A program made the position numbers and the translations under genes. The notes under the pieces were generated by a model. The model made no database searches, was not told the DNA's origin, and was given only the letters and a program-made list of their open reading frames with translations. From Terebella lapidaria (Eukaryota > Annelida > Polychaeta > Terebellida > Terebellidae), in assembly GCA_949152475.1 (NCBI GenBank), contig OX424570.1, positions 8,482,181-8,546,180 on the forward strand: 64,000 nucleotides of DNA, read 5' to 3'. How positions within the stretch are numbered: position 1 is the stretch's first letter; each line of letters begins with the position of its first letter. This document shows, one piece after another, positions 23,877-36,897 of this stretch.

Positions 23877-26800
23877 TTATTTCATCGGTACATCGCTGGG
23901 TAGAGGTTCGAGGGGTACGGGAAGCACCTGGTTGGCATGACAACACGTGTTCACGTGCCCACAACACTGTAGCACACGAGTCCTACTGCGCATGCTCATG
24001 CGTAGTATCCCATAGATCAACGGGTTGAAGACGGCGTTACTGAGCAGCAGTTTACTGGCGATGAAGTCTGCTTCTATTGGCAGATTGATGGCGAGAATAT
24101 GGCAGAGAATTCGTACCTGTATTAACGAGAAACAAAATATTTTAGATTTGTATTATCATAGACGAAATCCTGCACTGTGTAATTTCAGTAGATCGGTACA
24201 CATATACAAGTAGAATGGCCTCGATGATATATATGCACTGTCATATTCCCAGTATTTGTTTTACAATTTGTGCGAGTCATTTGAGTAAAGGTCCATTTCA
24301 CTCCATTCCTCAATTGAAACAGAACAAACACTCATTTACCCATTTCTAATGTTGTTCAATGTTACTTGATCAATATATATTGATTTATAATTTCGACCAA
24401 TTTAAAAATGACGGTTTGAAAGTCAGCGAAGCCGCATAGTATTGAAATGATGAAAATCCTACCGAGAAATATATACAAGGAACTTATTTGTGTTTCTTGA
24501 CGATATATATACAATACATGCCACAGTTAAATGTATTAATGCAAATTTTCCTAGTTTCATGACTATTGTGTTCATTATGACGTGTGGGCATTCGCACGAC
24601 ATAACTGCCCAATATGGTCACTATGCGAACAGTGCAATCAAATAAAATAGGTAAATAAATGCTATTGTCGCAACCGATTAGGAGATATCCATGTGCTAAT
24701 TTACAGTGTAGGTAATATACTGGACATAAGTTATATAAGCCTGACATGATCAGTGCTCAGTTTTGGGTAGACGTATTGATTAGTTTAGTTAGCATAGCTA
24801 TCAGTTCCCCGTGGCATAGTCGTGTAACATGAAGGCAAAGACGCAATTTCGGTGTTGGTAATGACCCCGGCGTTGGTCCACATAATTGTTTTTCGGTGCT
24901 GGAATATGATTAGTTAGGGAGTCACGTCTAACTGCCGCAGTAGATGATTCAGGAAGGACCCCGAAGGAGACCTAGTTCTTCCTAGTTTTATTCTCTTCTC
25001 CCGACAGCATGGAAGTCCCTATCGACGTACACAGAAATATCAATATAGAATATCTGAATACGGGAGTAGGGAAAACATACCCAGTAGCATTTGCTATCCT
25101 CATGATTTTTATGCATAGGTAAACAAAATCAATACCGCTGCTACACAGGACACATTCATAACTGACTAGGTATAGTATTTTAAAACGTTTCTCTTTGTTA
25201 TCAGCGGTCGTAGGAGGTTATTAGATGGGCCAATCACTTATCTCTGCTCGTACATATACACCGAATTTTACAAAGGAAAAAAACCCATATAATGTAGCTG
25301 TTCGGTAAAATAGTGCACTACGGCGAACGACAGTGTGGCACTGCAACAAAAAAGAGGAATATTTTGTAAAATTACAAAAGAATAGTGCTATAATTCATTG
25401 CATTATCTACATTGTGAACAGGAATGTTATACACCTGAATGTAAAATATAGCTGATCGCCTCAATATTTTCATCTGCTCTTGTTGCGTCATTATGAATAT
25501 TGGGAAACTTGATAAAATACACTGTGTTTATAAGTAAATATGTAACTGATTTATTTTGATAGATACCACAAAATATACATCACACAGCTAAATATAAAGT
25601 GAGAAATTAGGAATGTCTATTAAAGTGCTCCATCAAAGGCACATGGTTAATTATTGAAGAGAATGAAAGTGAAAAATTAGGAATATCTATTAAAGTGCTC
25701 CATCAAAGGCACATGGTTAATTATTGGAGATAATTACTTATGGTGCAGTATAACCCTTTTATACATATATAAGTAAATATACAATTTTGTGAATACAGCA
25801 TGAAACGAAACAGATTTGTGCATATGCGATAAGACATAAGATAATAAATAGATTTAACTTTTGACTATCCGCAAACTTGGATACATGATGGATGGCAGTG
25901 GCCAGTTTACTTCACTTAGTTCGATCAATCGGACGTTTGTTTTATTTCAAGCGATTTGTCAATACCCGTCATGATGATAATGTCGTCCATAGTTTGATAT
26001 TCCCATCGCTATTAAAATTGGACCTCATTTTGAAATCAGCCAATTTAATAATTATTGTTTGTCACCAAAACTTTTAAGCACATCTCAAGAATGTTATGAA
26101 CATACAGAAAATGTGCACAATTAGATGACAGTTACCCAGAAAATCGCAGATAATCGTGCATGAAAACACTGCATAGAGAATTATCGGCTTTCCGACATTG
26201 ACAGTTTCCATTTTATCTAGACAAAGACCAATGACGTCATGAGACAGTGAGTAGAACGTCGCGGGCCGTTTGTGGACAAACATGTAATGGATGAGAGATT
26301 GAATGGCCCGAAATTTGAATCTTGGTTTTAGCAACTCATTTAGTCACAGAGCTTCGAACTGATTTCTGGCTGAATTATCGTTTCCTAAACAAAATAACAC
26401 TGCATAACTGTTAAATTTGGCCAATTCTAAAAATGCCTTCAGTTTTCATTAGGCCCCATCATTACAATGCTGTCTTGTTTATATTGCGACACAAAATTGC
26501 TACTGATATGATGGTTGAAACTATATTGATTTCAAAATGGATTAATTTTGTTTTCTCAGTGGTGCAATTTACTAACTAGATAGAGAAACTTCAGCAAATC
26601 TCGATTTCAATCCAGTGTCACTCTTAGTGCAAGCTTCTGCCACTTATCGAAACTGATTCGGTGGTAACTGGGAAATTTAATTCAGTATTTTTGCACAGTG
26701 CCCACCAAGGCAAGGAGTGGGTTCAAATTATTCAGCTGTTGTTGCTATTTTCAGAACTGAATGTGTTGTCTTTGCTTCATGACTTTTCTTAATACACGAC

Positions 26801-28521
26801 TTGATTCACTAGGCTTAGTTTCATTTAGTTGGGCGCCAAATGTGCAATTACTTCTCATCAACACCACCAAGCATCGCAGTATTTAAACCTACCAAGTCTG
26901 GCAGTATACAGCAACAGAAGGTGACATTGATGGCCTGTAATGTGCGGGAGAGTCGACGGCCAGGCTCCGAGAGAAGATCTTGTTGTTTGGCGTATTCCTC
27001 CTGGTCGACTGGACACGTCACCCTGGCCTGTCTCTCCAGGCGAGCTAGCCCGCGACCCACCAGAACATTGCACGTCAACATCACAGCCACACAGATGAGA
27101 CCCAGAGCAACCTAAGACATGACCACATTACATATGTGTAGAGTAACAGTGTAAACTGTGTTTAAAAAAACACACCCATCACAAACAAGAGCAGTTTTAA
27201 AAAGTAAGGTGGGAATCCCTATACATATAAACATGGTCAATCATGTTGGGGATGCGTCATGGTTGACCAGCGTGGTCAAAGAGTTTCCCGACCGGAAGAA
27301 AAAAAGTGAAAACCGATAGGGAAATCTTAAAAAACAGAGTATGCTTCAGAACCAATTGATAGGCCAAATAAATTCAATCTATTCAAAACACTAACGTATA
27401 GACCAAATCAGTATCATCATTATAACCGTATACTATTTGGCTCGAAATGACCAAATAATTGCAACGAAAAATTATTTATGACGCTACTCAGCAAATATTC
27501 CCAAATGATCACGATGAGGTTCATATAACTTCCCAATTACCTCAGTTCCTTGTACTAGACGGCTTTGGAAGGACAGGTGCTCGCCCCTCGCCTGGACGAA
27601 GCAGTACAGGCCGTACTGGGGAAGACTGTACACGAGACCAGCTTGGAGATCCGAGGCCACGAGCCAAGCCGAGTACAGGAGCGAGACGACCATACAGCAC
27701 ATGGAGAGCAGCAGGAACACCCGAACCCGGCAGTGACGCTGTACATGTGTTCAAGAATATTTTTTCGGGGGAAAACGATCTTAGGCATTGTGTAGCTATA
27801 TGAAGTAGCGAATGTATCAGGAAAAATAACTCAATGCAATATGGTGATATTTTTCAATTATCAGGAATATATCGAGACCGATGTAAACATCATTGAGTCT
27901 GAGGGACTTGCTCACATGTATATACATATGTATACAGCGTGTACTGTATATTACACGAATCATTGGAATGAATAGCATTGTTTGATTACACTACAAATAG
28001 GTAATTTGTAAAACTGCACACATAAATAGCAATATTATTCGTATGATAATTAGCATGTGGCTATTAGTGGCTGGTAGTTATCTTGCCTGGTAAAAGAAAG
28101 GTTTCTGGATCGACAGATACCGCTCAACCCCCATCAGAACAACGATCAGTTCTGATGACGTCAGTAGAAATGTGAACAGGAAGCGACAGAGGGCGCACCA
28201 TGCAGGCTCCGGAAGTGACTCTGGCGTCATGTAACCAAGGAAACGCACGCTGTTGCCGAAAAGGCCAGTTAGTAAATCCGTCGTTACTAAGACAGCGAGC
28301 AGCAGGTTCGGAGAATTTCGCTGTTGGTTCAATCTCCAACTGTAAACAACGATCCACAAAACTAATCCGTTCGCAACTGCTGTGGATAATATCAATATGG
28401 CCGATAATATCATATCCACTAATCCAACGTTGTACGCGTGATTTAACACCAACGGAGACTGTGTAGAGAATGTAGTCATTTGTAGCTCCGTGACGATCGC
28501 CTCACCTAATGTCAGATTCAT
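23877..28521 (-). CDS. Class A (rhodopsin-like) GPCR, possibly prostanoid-like
   Basis: Four exons: 28521-28087, 27738-27541, 27111-26893 and 24116-23877. All introns are phase 0 and the product is 363 residues. The ATG at 28521 is followed by an N-glycosylation site (NLT). TM1 contains STAVANGLVLW, and TM2 NLLLAVLVTTDLL with the conserved Asp. TM3 starts after WCALC and ends in the ERY form of the DRY motif (MGVERYLSI). TM7 has SNAVFNPLIYG, the NPxxY motif. The tail has QCC and TCC pairs that could be palmitoylated. The stretch VERYLSIQKPFFY and a PQYGLYC second extracellular loop recall prostanoid receptors, but NPLIY differs from their DPWVY, so the ligand is open. The first intron uses a GC donor (CAG/GCAAGA at 28086). 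It should signal at the plasma membrane through G proteins. Confidence 0.85.
24117..26892 (-). other. Intron 3 of the GPCR gene
   Basis: A 2.8-kb intron with donor GTAGGT and acceptor ATACAG. It contains a 70-bp direct tandem duplication (25601-25670 and 25671-25740) with only a few differences. No exon, RNA gene or element with clear ends was recognised in it. Confidence 0.6.
25601..25740. repeat. 70-bp tandem duplication
   Basis: Two adjacent copies, each containing TCTATTAAAGTGCTCCATCA and GGCACATGGTTAATTATTG. The few differences are mostly near the unit starts and ends. Confidence 0.85.
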
Positions 28522-29399
28522 TTCTGCTTCTCTGCTTGAAGAGATATTCCTTCGAAATTGATTACATTGGTATATTATATCGTGAACGGACGTCGATCGT
28601 CTTCGTCTTTCTTCTCCCAACTCCGGACTCTGTTTTACGCAGAGAATTATCTCATCCAGTGATTGGAAAGTTGCACGGGGTGACCGTGGCTGGCATTTGT
28701 TACCATGGTTACCGTCACGTGACTACCTAATATGCCCAAAGATTGAATTACAGGGCGATACATGTAACTGACTGGGGCATCCACTGGAAGCGCCGGGGAC
28801 CAACGATCCACTCCATCACAGCCTCTTCACACCCCTGCCGTTACTCCCCCTGATCTGATAGCGTCACTTCTTGTCACGTAGACCGTGTAATCGGCAGTGA
28901 CACTCCGTTATTTGCTGTGACACCGGGGTGGTAGTAACCCGGGTATATTTATGAATGTAGCGGAGGGGCAAAGACCTTGCAATTAAAGCAGAAAGAGAAA
29001 TGGAATATTGACAGTGCTGTATGAATAGCTTATTGAGGCCACGACTATCAATTACCAAGAACTGATTGCCCAAGTAGTTGGAAATAATTATGCTGCTGCT
29101 AATGTTTCCGTGGTGCTGGAATCAACTACTTGAAAAAATAGGCCTATATTTAGAGCACTGGAAATTGCGGACCAAATTGCTAAAAGTAATCGATCGAATA
29201 GTTTCAATAAAGATTGTGACCGGGTTAAAACGATTATTCTTATTTTTGTATCTCGTTTGATTGGATTAGGGTGTATGATTAAATTCAATTAGGATTTCAT
29301 TGATTCCGGCGTACTGTGTTTAGAATCGGGGTTTTGTTGAATGAAATACTTAATAAAAATGCAATTTAATCAAAGATTGATCAAATATTTTGCAGTTAT
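28522..29399. other. Intergenic, upstream of GPCR gene
   Basis: This stretch should contain the GPCR promoter and any 5' untranslated exon. I could not identify a TATA box or an upstream coding exon. The frame of exon 1 stays open upstream to about 28620 but has no ATG there, so it is treated as 5' leader. Confidence 0.35.
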
Positions 29400-30275
29400 G
29401 TACAGATTCACTCCGAAATGAGGTACTCCTTAAAGTCTAACTAGAGTGTATAATTTTTATGTTCTTATACCGTGGAGATGGTTTCCCTGATCATTTTGGT
29501 TTTTACAGAACTTGAAAATCTCAACCACAACCGGAGATATTTCTATTTTCGTGAATTACTTTTTTCCAATCTATCAGCATTTTGCAGGACCTCCTTAATT
29601 ATTATAATTAGATATTCATGACGTCATATCAGTCAAGTACCATAATTAGCTATCTAAACCTCATTATTGCAAGGGTTATGATGTAGATAAAGGTTCCTAT
29701 AAAAACTGATATGTTTTGTAGTAATGCGTAGTCAGTCTTTTGTTATGCCATCATGTTGTCAAGGCTACACATTCAGAGCTATCGCCCCTTAGCAACCAGT
29801 TGTTGGGTGGGTTGCTATGGACAATTGAACTGTTAGGACATGTGAAGGTGCTACTTTCTATCAACATTTTGACAAAGGATCAAAATGTAACAAAACTTGA
29901 GGTCCTAATGATGTGGAATTATCAGTGGTTAGCAACAAAATCTCCATAGCAACGTGGTTGCTATGGGCCATATTCCGGCTCTGGTCGCCATGACGTCAGC
30001 AAATTTATTTAAAATTTGAATATTTTCTGTATGGACTCATTATGTGGAACAAAAATTATTTTCATGTTCTTTAATATTATGCAGTACTGGTTTCAATGAG
30101 CTCATTATCTTTCAGCGACTCATATGACGTCATCATTGCTCATTTGTATATTTGCATATGACCCCGAAAGGTCAATAGGACATGTCATAAACAAACCGCC
30201 ATAAAATAGTGACTATTCGAGATATTTCAATTTTGTAAAAACAGAAATGATCCCCAGACTTCCGTCTTTGAAATT
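29400..30275. repeat. Dispersed repeat with GCAACC/GGTTGC palindromes, copy 2
   Basis: Shares modules with 10080-11760: CCATAGCAACGTGGTTGCTATGG (29944-29966), GATATTCATGACGTCAT, and CTCATTTGTATATTTGCATA. Noncoding and diverged. Confidence 0.55.
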
Positions 30276-30299
30276 GACACTAAACTAAAAAAAGTAATT

Positions 30300-30605
30300 T
30301 TTTCACTCTAGTTAGGCTTGAACATCGGCTCGGAATTGGCCTCATGTCTGTATAACATCGATGTACCGATATTGAGGTGTATCGTGACGTTCGGTTGGAC
30401 GCGGTCGGTTGCAGTTCCCATTGCAGTTCATGCAAGCGACTGATTGTATAACGACCCCATCGCACACGATGCACAATTTCACTACATTTAAGACCAGCAC
30501 GTAATATTCCAACAGCACGTTTCCCTTCCTGTATCGTGAGCCTCGGTATGTTGCACTTTCGGAAATATTTTTGTGTTTTCATCATTGACTTTATATAGTC
30601 TGTCA
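30300..30605 (-). pseudogene. Tc1/mariner transposase N-terminal fragment
   Basis: The minus-strand frame reads ...RLTIQEGKRAVGILRAGLKC and then SEIVHRVRWGRYTISRLHEL, which has the spacing of the first helix-turn-helix of Tc1-like transposases (aiGml.aG.s...vA..f.vs..tv.rl). It ends soon after RCYTDMRPIPSR, before any catalytic DDE region, and no terminal inverted repeats were recognised. It is a dead fragment lying between a palindrome-rich repeat and the start of the long tandem array. Confidence 0.6.
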
Positions 30606-30651
30606 ACCGCACACAATAGACGAATCATGTCTGCTATGTAGGGGAGTGGTC

Positions 30652-33600
30652 GAAACGGTCACGTGGTTCATGTCGGGAATTCAAAGAGTAATGTCAGATT
30701 TTGTGCTACTCGATAAGAATATGCAAAATAAGTAACTGAGAGATATCATTTCTCGAAAATATCTGACATGTTTTGACCGTGAGATTTTAATGGCGCTGAG
30801 TATATGTGTATTCAGTTGAGATTAATGAACTTATACCCAAAGTATAGAAGGTGTCCTGGTCTAAACTTTAAATATTTTGAGCAAAGAGCGGAACAGACTG
30901 TTAAAATTGTTTTATTGATATCCATTCGCCTCTGTCATAACAGCGAGGAATAATTGACTTCTGACTCCAACAAAGTCAAATTGCAGACAACGGACAGAGT
31001 ACTTCTAAATGTTAGATATACATGTATATGTCGCAAGAGAGTACTTCATACATAATTTGTAGAAGTTGTGATTCTTTTTGACAGGTTCCAATTTAGCAAC
31101 TGGGGGAAAATATTCCCCCTCTCCCCAGCCTGAAATTAAGAGGCAAGTAGATAGATTTTACTGTCATTACCATATTATTATATGCCAGTCCACAAATTGA
31201 AACAATACATTCTATGCCAAGCGCTACCTATCTAGAAAAGAAAAGACACCATACATAGTATTATATAGGTAGTCTATTAATAAATATGGTGATGTCCTAT
31301 TTCACACTAACAAGGTACATTCCTATAGCCAAATCTATGTCATGCAAAATCTATGTCCTCCCCCCTCCACCCTCCCGCAATCCTCGAAAAGCAACTTCTC
31401 AAACTGAGCCTCTTTCAAACTGACCACTGTCGAAATTCCAGTCATGTTTCGGGCTTTAACTCATCTTCTATTGCAGGTAGGCCTGGATGTTTTTAGTGAT
31501 GTGGAATTCAATGGTGTCATTACGTTGGATTTCAAAACGGCTGACCAGAAATCTTAAAGGGTGGATATATTGATGGCAAAGCAGTTCCACAAACCAATCT
31601 CATAACATAAATATTGATTTAAAGATTTAGTGCCAAGATGGCTTTTGTTGAATGATTCTGGATATATGGCACGATGAACATGACGCACGCTTGTGGTCCG
31701 TATACAATATTGCATGTTTTTGTCATTTGACATAGTAAGACAGTGAATAATGTATACGAACTGGTTTTGTGGACCTGCATCATATTAGTTTTGCAACACT
31801 TTTCCCCTTCTCGGAAAACAAGAGAAATCCAATTTAGCAACTGGGGGAAAATATTCCCCCTCTCCCCAGCCTGAAATTAAGAGGCAAGTAGATAGATTTT
31901 ACTGTCATTACCATATTATTATATGCCAGTCCACAAATTGAAACAATACATTCTATGCCAAGCGCTACCTATCTAGAAAAGAAAAGACACCATACATAGT
32001 ATTATATAGGTAGTCTATTAATAAATATGGTGATGTCCTATTTCACACTAACAAGGTACATTCCTATAGCCAAATCTATGTCATGCAAAATCTATGTCCT
32101 CCCCCCTCCACCCTCCCGCAATCCTCGAAAAGCAACTTCTCAAACTGAGCCTCTTTCAAACTGACCACTGTCGAAATTCCAGTCATGTTTCGGGCTTTAA
32201 CTCATCTTCTATTGCAGGTAGGCCTGGATGTTTTTAGTGATGTGGAATTCAATGGTGTCATTACGTTGGATTTCAAAACGGCTGACCAGAAATCTTAAAG
32301 GGTGGATATATTGATGGCAAAGCAGTTCCACAAACCAATCTCAGAACATAAATATTGATTTAAAGATTTAGTGCCAAGATGGCTTTTGTTGAATGATTCT
32401 GGATATATGGCACGATGAACATGACGCACGCTTGTGGTCCGTATACAATATTGCATGTTTTTGTCATTTGACATAGTAAGACAGTGAATAATGTATACGA
32501 ACTGGTTTTGTGGACCTGCATCATATTAGTTTTGCAACACTTTTCCCCTTCTCGGAAAACAAGAGAAATCCAAAATGGCAAGCACAACCAACAGATCATT
32601 TCTGAATAAAGTAATACCTATGCAAAAAAATACGGGTAGTGATCAAACTACAGTATCCAATAAAAGACTGGTACAGTTAACTTAATTTTCCATCTATTGC
32701 AATGGTTTTAATGTGAAAAAAACTGTGTAAGTAATGTTTACTTCTATTATCTGCTTGGTTGTCAACTGCCATGAACTTAGTAAGTATTTTGTGCTGTGTG
32801 ACAAATCAAGCCTGACGTTTCCTGTTGAAAACAGTACTATCACAATGATGATTATCTTGTCAATGTCATTGAAATTGAGAAGAATTGAATTGTAATTGGC
32901 AAATGACATTCACCCTCTTACACGATACATCAATGATGCGTGTGTTTTCTGTCCATGACGGTATGGCACTGGAAAGAACACAATGCAGTACTATTGTATG
33001 CACACATACATACCTGACTATAACACCTTAGGCTAACTAATTAAGACACATGTTCCATGGGATATGACCTGCCGAAAATTAATTGAAATAGGCGGCGAGA
33101 GTATCATGGTGACAGTATGGCTAATCGCCCGTGATATGGTGACATCCCCGATTCGCTCATGTGCCCAAGCTGGGCGTGAATGCTGATAGTGCAGTTCTTC
33201 CCCAAGGTTACATGGATGTCAGCGCATCCGATTACTAGCGCGTCAGTGCTTTTTGTACAAGTTTTCTTCTGAGAACAGCTGATGATGATACATGTATGCG
33301 ATACTGATGTCATATCGTTACGCAATGTAAAACACCCGAGTACGTGATGTTGCCGTGTATCGGTTTCGAATAACATGACTAATTCTACGAGTGCCATGGG
33401 TTGATGCTACGCACGAGATGAATGGCGCAATTCGCTTGGCGTGGAGGGATACACCGTTGATTGTCATGAATAAGACTTAGTGATGTGAGTGTCAGAAGAA
33501 CGCGTAGGTGCCGAGGTCAATAATGCCTGATTATAACCGTGGGTCATTATGGTTGCATGGTTAACACGCATAATGACACGAATCTTATGTCTCCTTACAA

Positions 33601-34219
33601 GGGTATAATAGACGTGACTACAGAAACTTCAGACATTGCTGTCGCGTGATGGAAATGGTGTCTTTGCAACTGTGGGTGTCTCTGCACATGATTTCAGGAT
33701 ACCTTGGCAATTATGTTGGGACGATAGAAGAAAATTTACACCTGAGGCGCGAAGAACAATATCATTGTATGATTGAATATGCTGTGTCAAACATGGCGGA
33801 TACATGCAAGTATCCTTCCTCGTGGTTATGGTATAGTGATGATACAGAACACGTTTTTAGGTTATCGGACCTATGGTCTATCAGTCATCTGATCTCGAGT
33901 ATTCCGAAGTTCGTGGATGATACTGGCATTGACAAAGAACAAGACAGAAACATCATTGTCTGGGGATCAGTGAATGACCTCGTCCGTTCTGACATATTCG
34001 ATTAACTTGGCGCTCTTTCCATCCTTCATCATCCCTTGTCTTAGCTTTTATCTAAGGGTTGTAATGTCATTTGAAATGTCAGGATTTTCAGACAATTCTG
34101 AGCTTTTCACGGTCCCAGATGGGATGTCTGTATCTATTTTGTCCATTCGCTTGCTTGGTACTGGAGTGCTCTGTGCCACCCTTTTTGGTTGTCTCAATTG
34201 ATTGAATAACATTGAATAA
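30652..34219. repeat. Tandem array unit 1
   Basis: The most complete unit in the window: M1 30652-31085, M2 31086-32580 (doubled), M3 to 34219. M3 includes a TTAGGTTATCGGACCTATGG stretch near 33856 that resembles the hairpin head of the TGACCT element. Confidence 0.7.
31088..32570. repeat. 741-bp tandem duplication
   Basis: 31088-31828 is repeated at 31829-32569. Reading both copies side by side I found one difference (T at 31603, G at 32344). It is either very recent or an assembly artefact. Confidence 0.9.
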
Positions 34220-35163
34220 GGGAGTGGTCGGAACGGTCACGTGGTGTCGGGAATGCAAACAGTAATGTCAAATTTTGTGTTGCTCACTTCTTGATCTATA
34301 CATAATGAACAGCTGAGCGATATCATTTATTGAAAACATATGTAATGTTTTGACCGTGTATTTTTAATGCCAAAATATATTTGGTTGAAATCAAACACCA
34401 AATATCGAAGTATATAAGGTGGTTTTTTTACTACGAACTACGATTTTGGCAAAATCCTGATCTAGACTTTATACATATATATATATATTTGATTTTCATC
34501 TTGTAATCATCGTCATTGCTGATACACAACCATTCATGCAGAGTCATTACATTCATAACAACCTTCGACTACTTATTTATGGTGGGATACATTAGTATAT
34601 ATGTAAAACAAAAATTCCACAATTCACAGAGAAAGTGAGATCGTATCTAACAGAAAGCCATTACCCACAGCGTCATTTACATGCTTTGGGGGAAAAGAAA
34701 AAGTGTCCACAGACAGCGAAGTCATATTTCGTACATGTACTATTGCGTATATTCTTCCATGCTCTATTGCTATTGCTCCAGCAGTATCCCTCAGTTCTTG
34801 AGCATTCAGAAGTTCGTGGTTAATGCTGGCATTTACAAACACGGAGGCATATAAATCATTGTCTGGGGATCAGCGAATGACCTCGCCCGTTCTGACATAT
34901 TCGATCAACTTGGCGCTCTTTCCATCCTTCATCATCCTTTGTCTTAGCTTTTATCTGTGGGCTGTAACGTCGTTTGGAATGTCAGGATTTTCAGACAATA
35001 CTGAGCTTTTCGCGGTCTTAGATGGGATGTCTGTATATATTTTGTCCATTCGCTTGCTTGGTACTGGGGTGCACTATGTCACCCTTTTTGGCTGTCTCAA
35101 TTGATTGTCTGTTCTATGGTAAACTAGTTGAAACAGGACATACTACTTGTGCCTATTGAGTAA
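34220..35163. repeat. Tandem array unit 2 (internally deleted)
   Basis: Begins with M1 (to about 34460), then jumps to the last part of M3 (about 34480-35163, ending CTTTTTGGCTGTCTCAATTG). M2 and most of M3 are absent. Confidence 0.65.
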
Positions 35164-35255
35164 GGGAGTGGCCCGAACAGTCAAGTGGTGTCGGGAATGG
35201 AAACAATAATGTCAAATTTTTTTGTTGCTCACATCTTGATATATACAAAATAAAC

Positions 35256-36601
35256 GAGACAATCAGAGATTGCAGACCCTCGCCCTTCCAGATTTAGTTA
35301 CTAAAATCAGAGTTTATGACCCTCACATTTTGGACCTGGGTGATAATCGTGGATTTTGGTCATACTATCATTGGCGATATCGAATGATCGGAAATTGGCC
35401 AAAAGGAATACAAAAATCGTGGGAGAAATATTCTTGAACATATTTGCGATCTGTTGACCACGACCTGAATTCTTGATACTGACAACCCAAACTTCACGAG
35501 CTCTCCCAAATTCAACATTCTACTGAATATGGTCAGTGGTTTGGGAATTACCACTACTTGAAATACTAGAAATCAGTGATTTCAGCTGATGACCCATACA
35601 CTCGCTACCTTGGGCGATAATGGAGGATTTTGATCACAGGGCCATCGGTCATACAGCAAATGACGAGAGTTGAGTACAGAAAAATATATAATTATTAAGT
35701 GAAATCCACCATTATCATAAGCAGAGTTATTGTAAATTTTCGATTTTTATCTTTAGTCTGACCTCGACCTTGTCGCTCAATATTGAGCTGTGAAATTTCA
35801 CAGTATTGTTCCTGTCATCCAGGCACATCTCCTGAACGAAAATGTTTAAACCAATGAAGACTAGCTTCACAATATGGCCTTGAATCTCAGAACACTCAAA
35901 AGTCTTGAAATCGTGACCCCTAATTTTTCGACATCGGGCGATAATAGAGAATGTTCGTCGTATGAGCATCGACCGTACACCATACGATCCGGAATTGGCC
36001 AAAGAAAAATATACAAATAGTTAGAAAAATTAATACCGAGTAGAACCAGAGTTATAGCCATTAATGTGGTTTTCACTTTTTCCGTTGCCATGGCAACCGT
36101 TTTCATTCGATTTTGACAAAATTTGAAGGAGACCGAGCCACTAACATAGCGCTTCAGTCCTATCAATTTCAGATCGATCGGACCGGTTTTTTAAGGTATG
36201 AGCGCAGACAGTTGCACTGAAATGTCGCTGGCAAAAAATAACTGAACTCGTGACCCCCAAAGTTTTCGACATCGGGAGAAAATGGAGAGTTTTCGTCGTA
36301 CGACCTTCGGCCATATACCATACGATTGGGAATTGGCCATAGAAAAATACAAAATTAGTTTAAAAAATTAATATCAAGTACAACCGGAGTTAGAGCCAAT
36401 TATGTGATTTTCACATTTTCCGTTGCCATGGCAACCGTTTTTATCCGATTTTTACCAAATTTGGCGAGGACCGAGTCATTGACATACCGCTTCATCCCTC
36501 TAAATTTTACATCGATCGGACCATTTGTTACCCAGTTATGTGCGCGGACAGACAGACAGACCCAAAAGCAATACCCTCGCCGCCCTACGGGGCGAGGGTA
36601 A
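35256..36601 (-). mobile_element. X-box tandem-unit element, copy 1 (inverted)
   Basis: One end is GAGACAATCAGAGATTG. The other is a hairpin, ACCCTCGCC...GGGCGAGGGTAA. In between are units with GTTGCCATGGCAAC (starting near 36084 and 36421) plus CGACATCGGG, GGAATTGGCCA and a GACAGACAGAC stretch. Flanking array sequence rejoins directly across it (AAATAAAC / CAAATGATCGATATC), confirming an insertion. No clear target duplication. Confidence 0.7.
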
Positions 36602-36897
36602 CAAATGATCGATATCATATCTCAAAAATATCTGTCATGTTTTGATCAACGACCATATATCGAAGTATATAAGGTGTTTCTAACTACGAACTACGATTTT
36701 GGCAAAGTCATGTTCTAGATTTCAAATATTTTGATACAAGAATGGGGCAAACTGTCAATGTTTTTTTCTATTCATATCCATTCGCTTCCGTCATAACCTC
36801 GACGAATAACTGATTTTTGTTTCAAGTACTTCTAAATCTTAGATATGCATGTATCTAGTATCCATACATAAATTGTAGAAGTCGTGATTGTTGACAG

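Noticed and set aside
33646-34005. 119-residue frame in array unit 1
   Set aside because: The equivalent region of unit 3 (about 39468-39830) does not keep the frame, so it is chance openness in a repeat.
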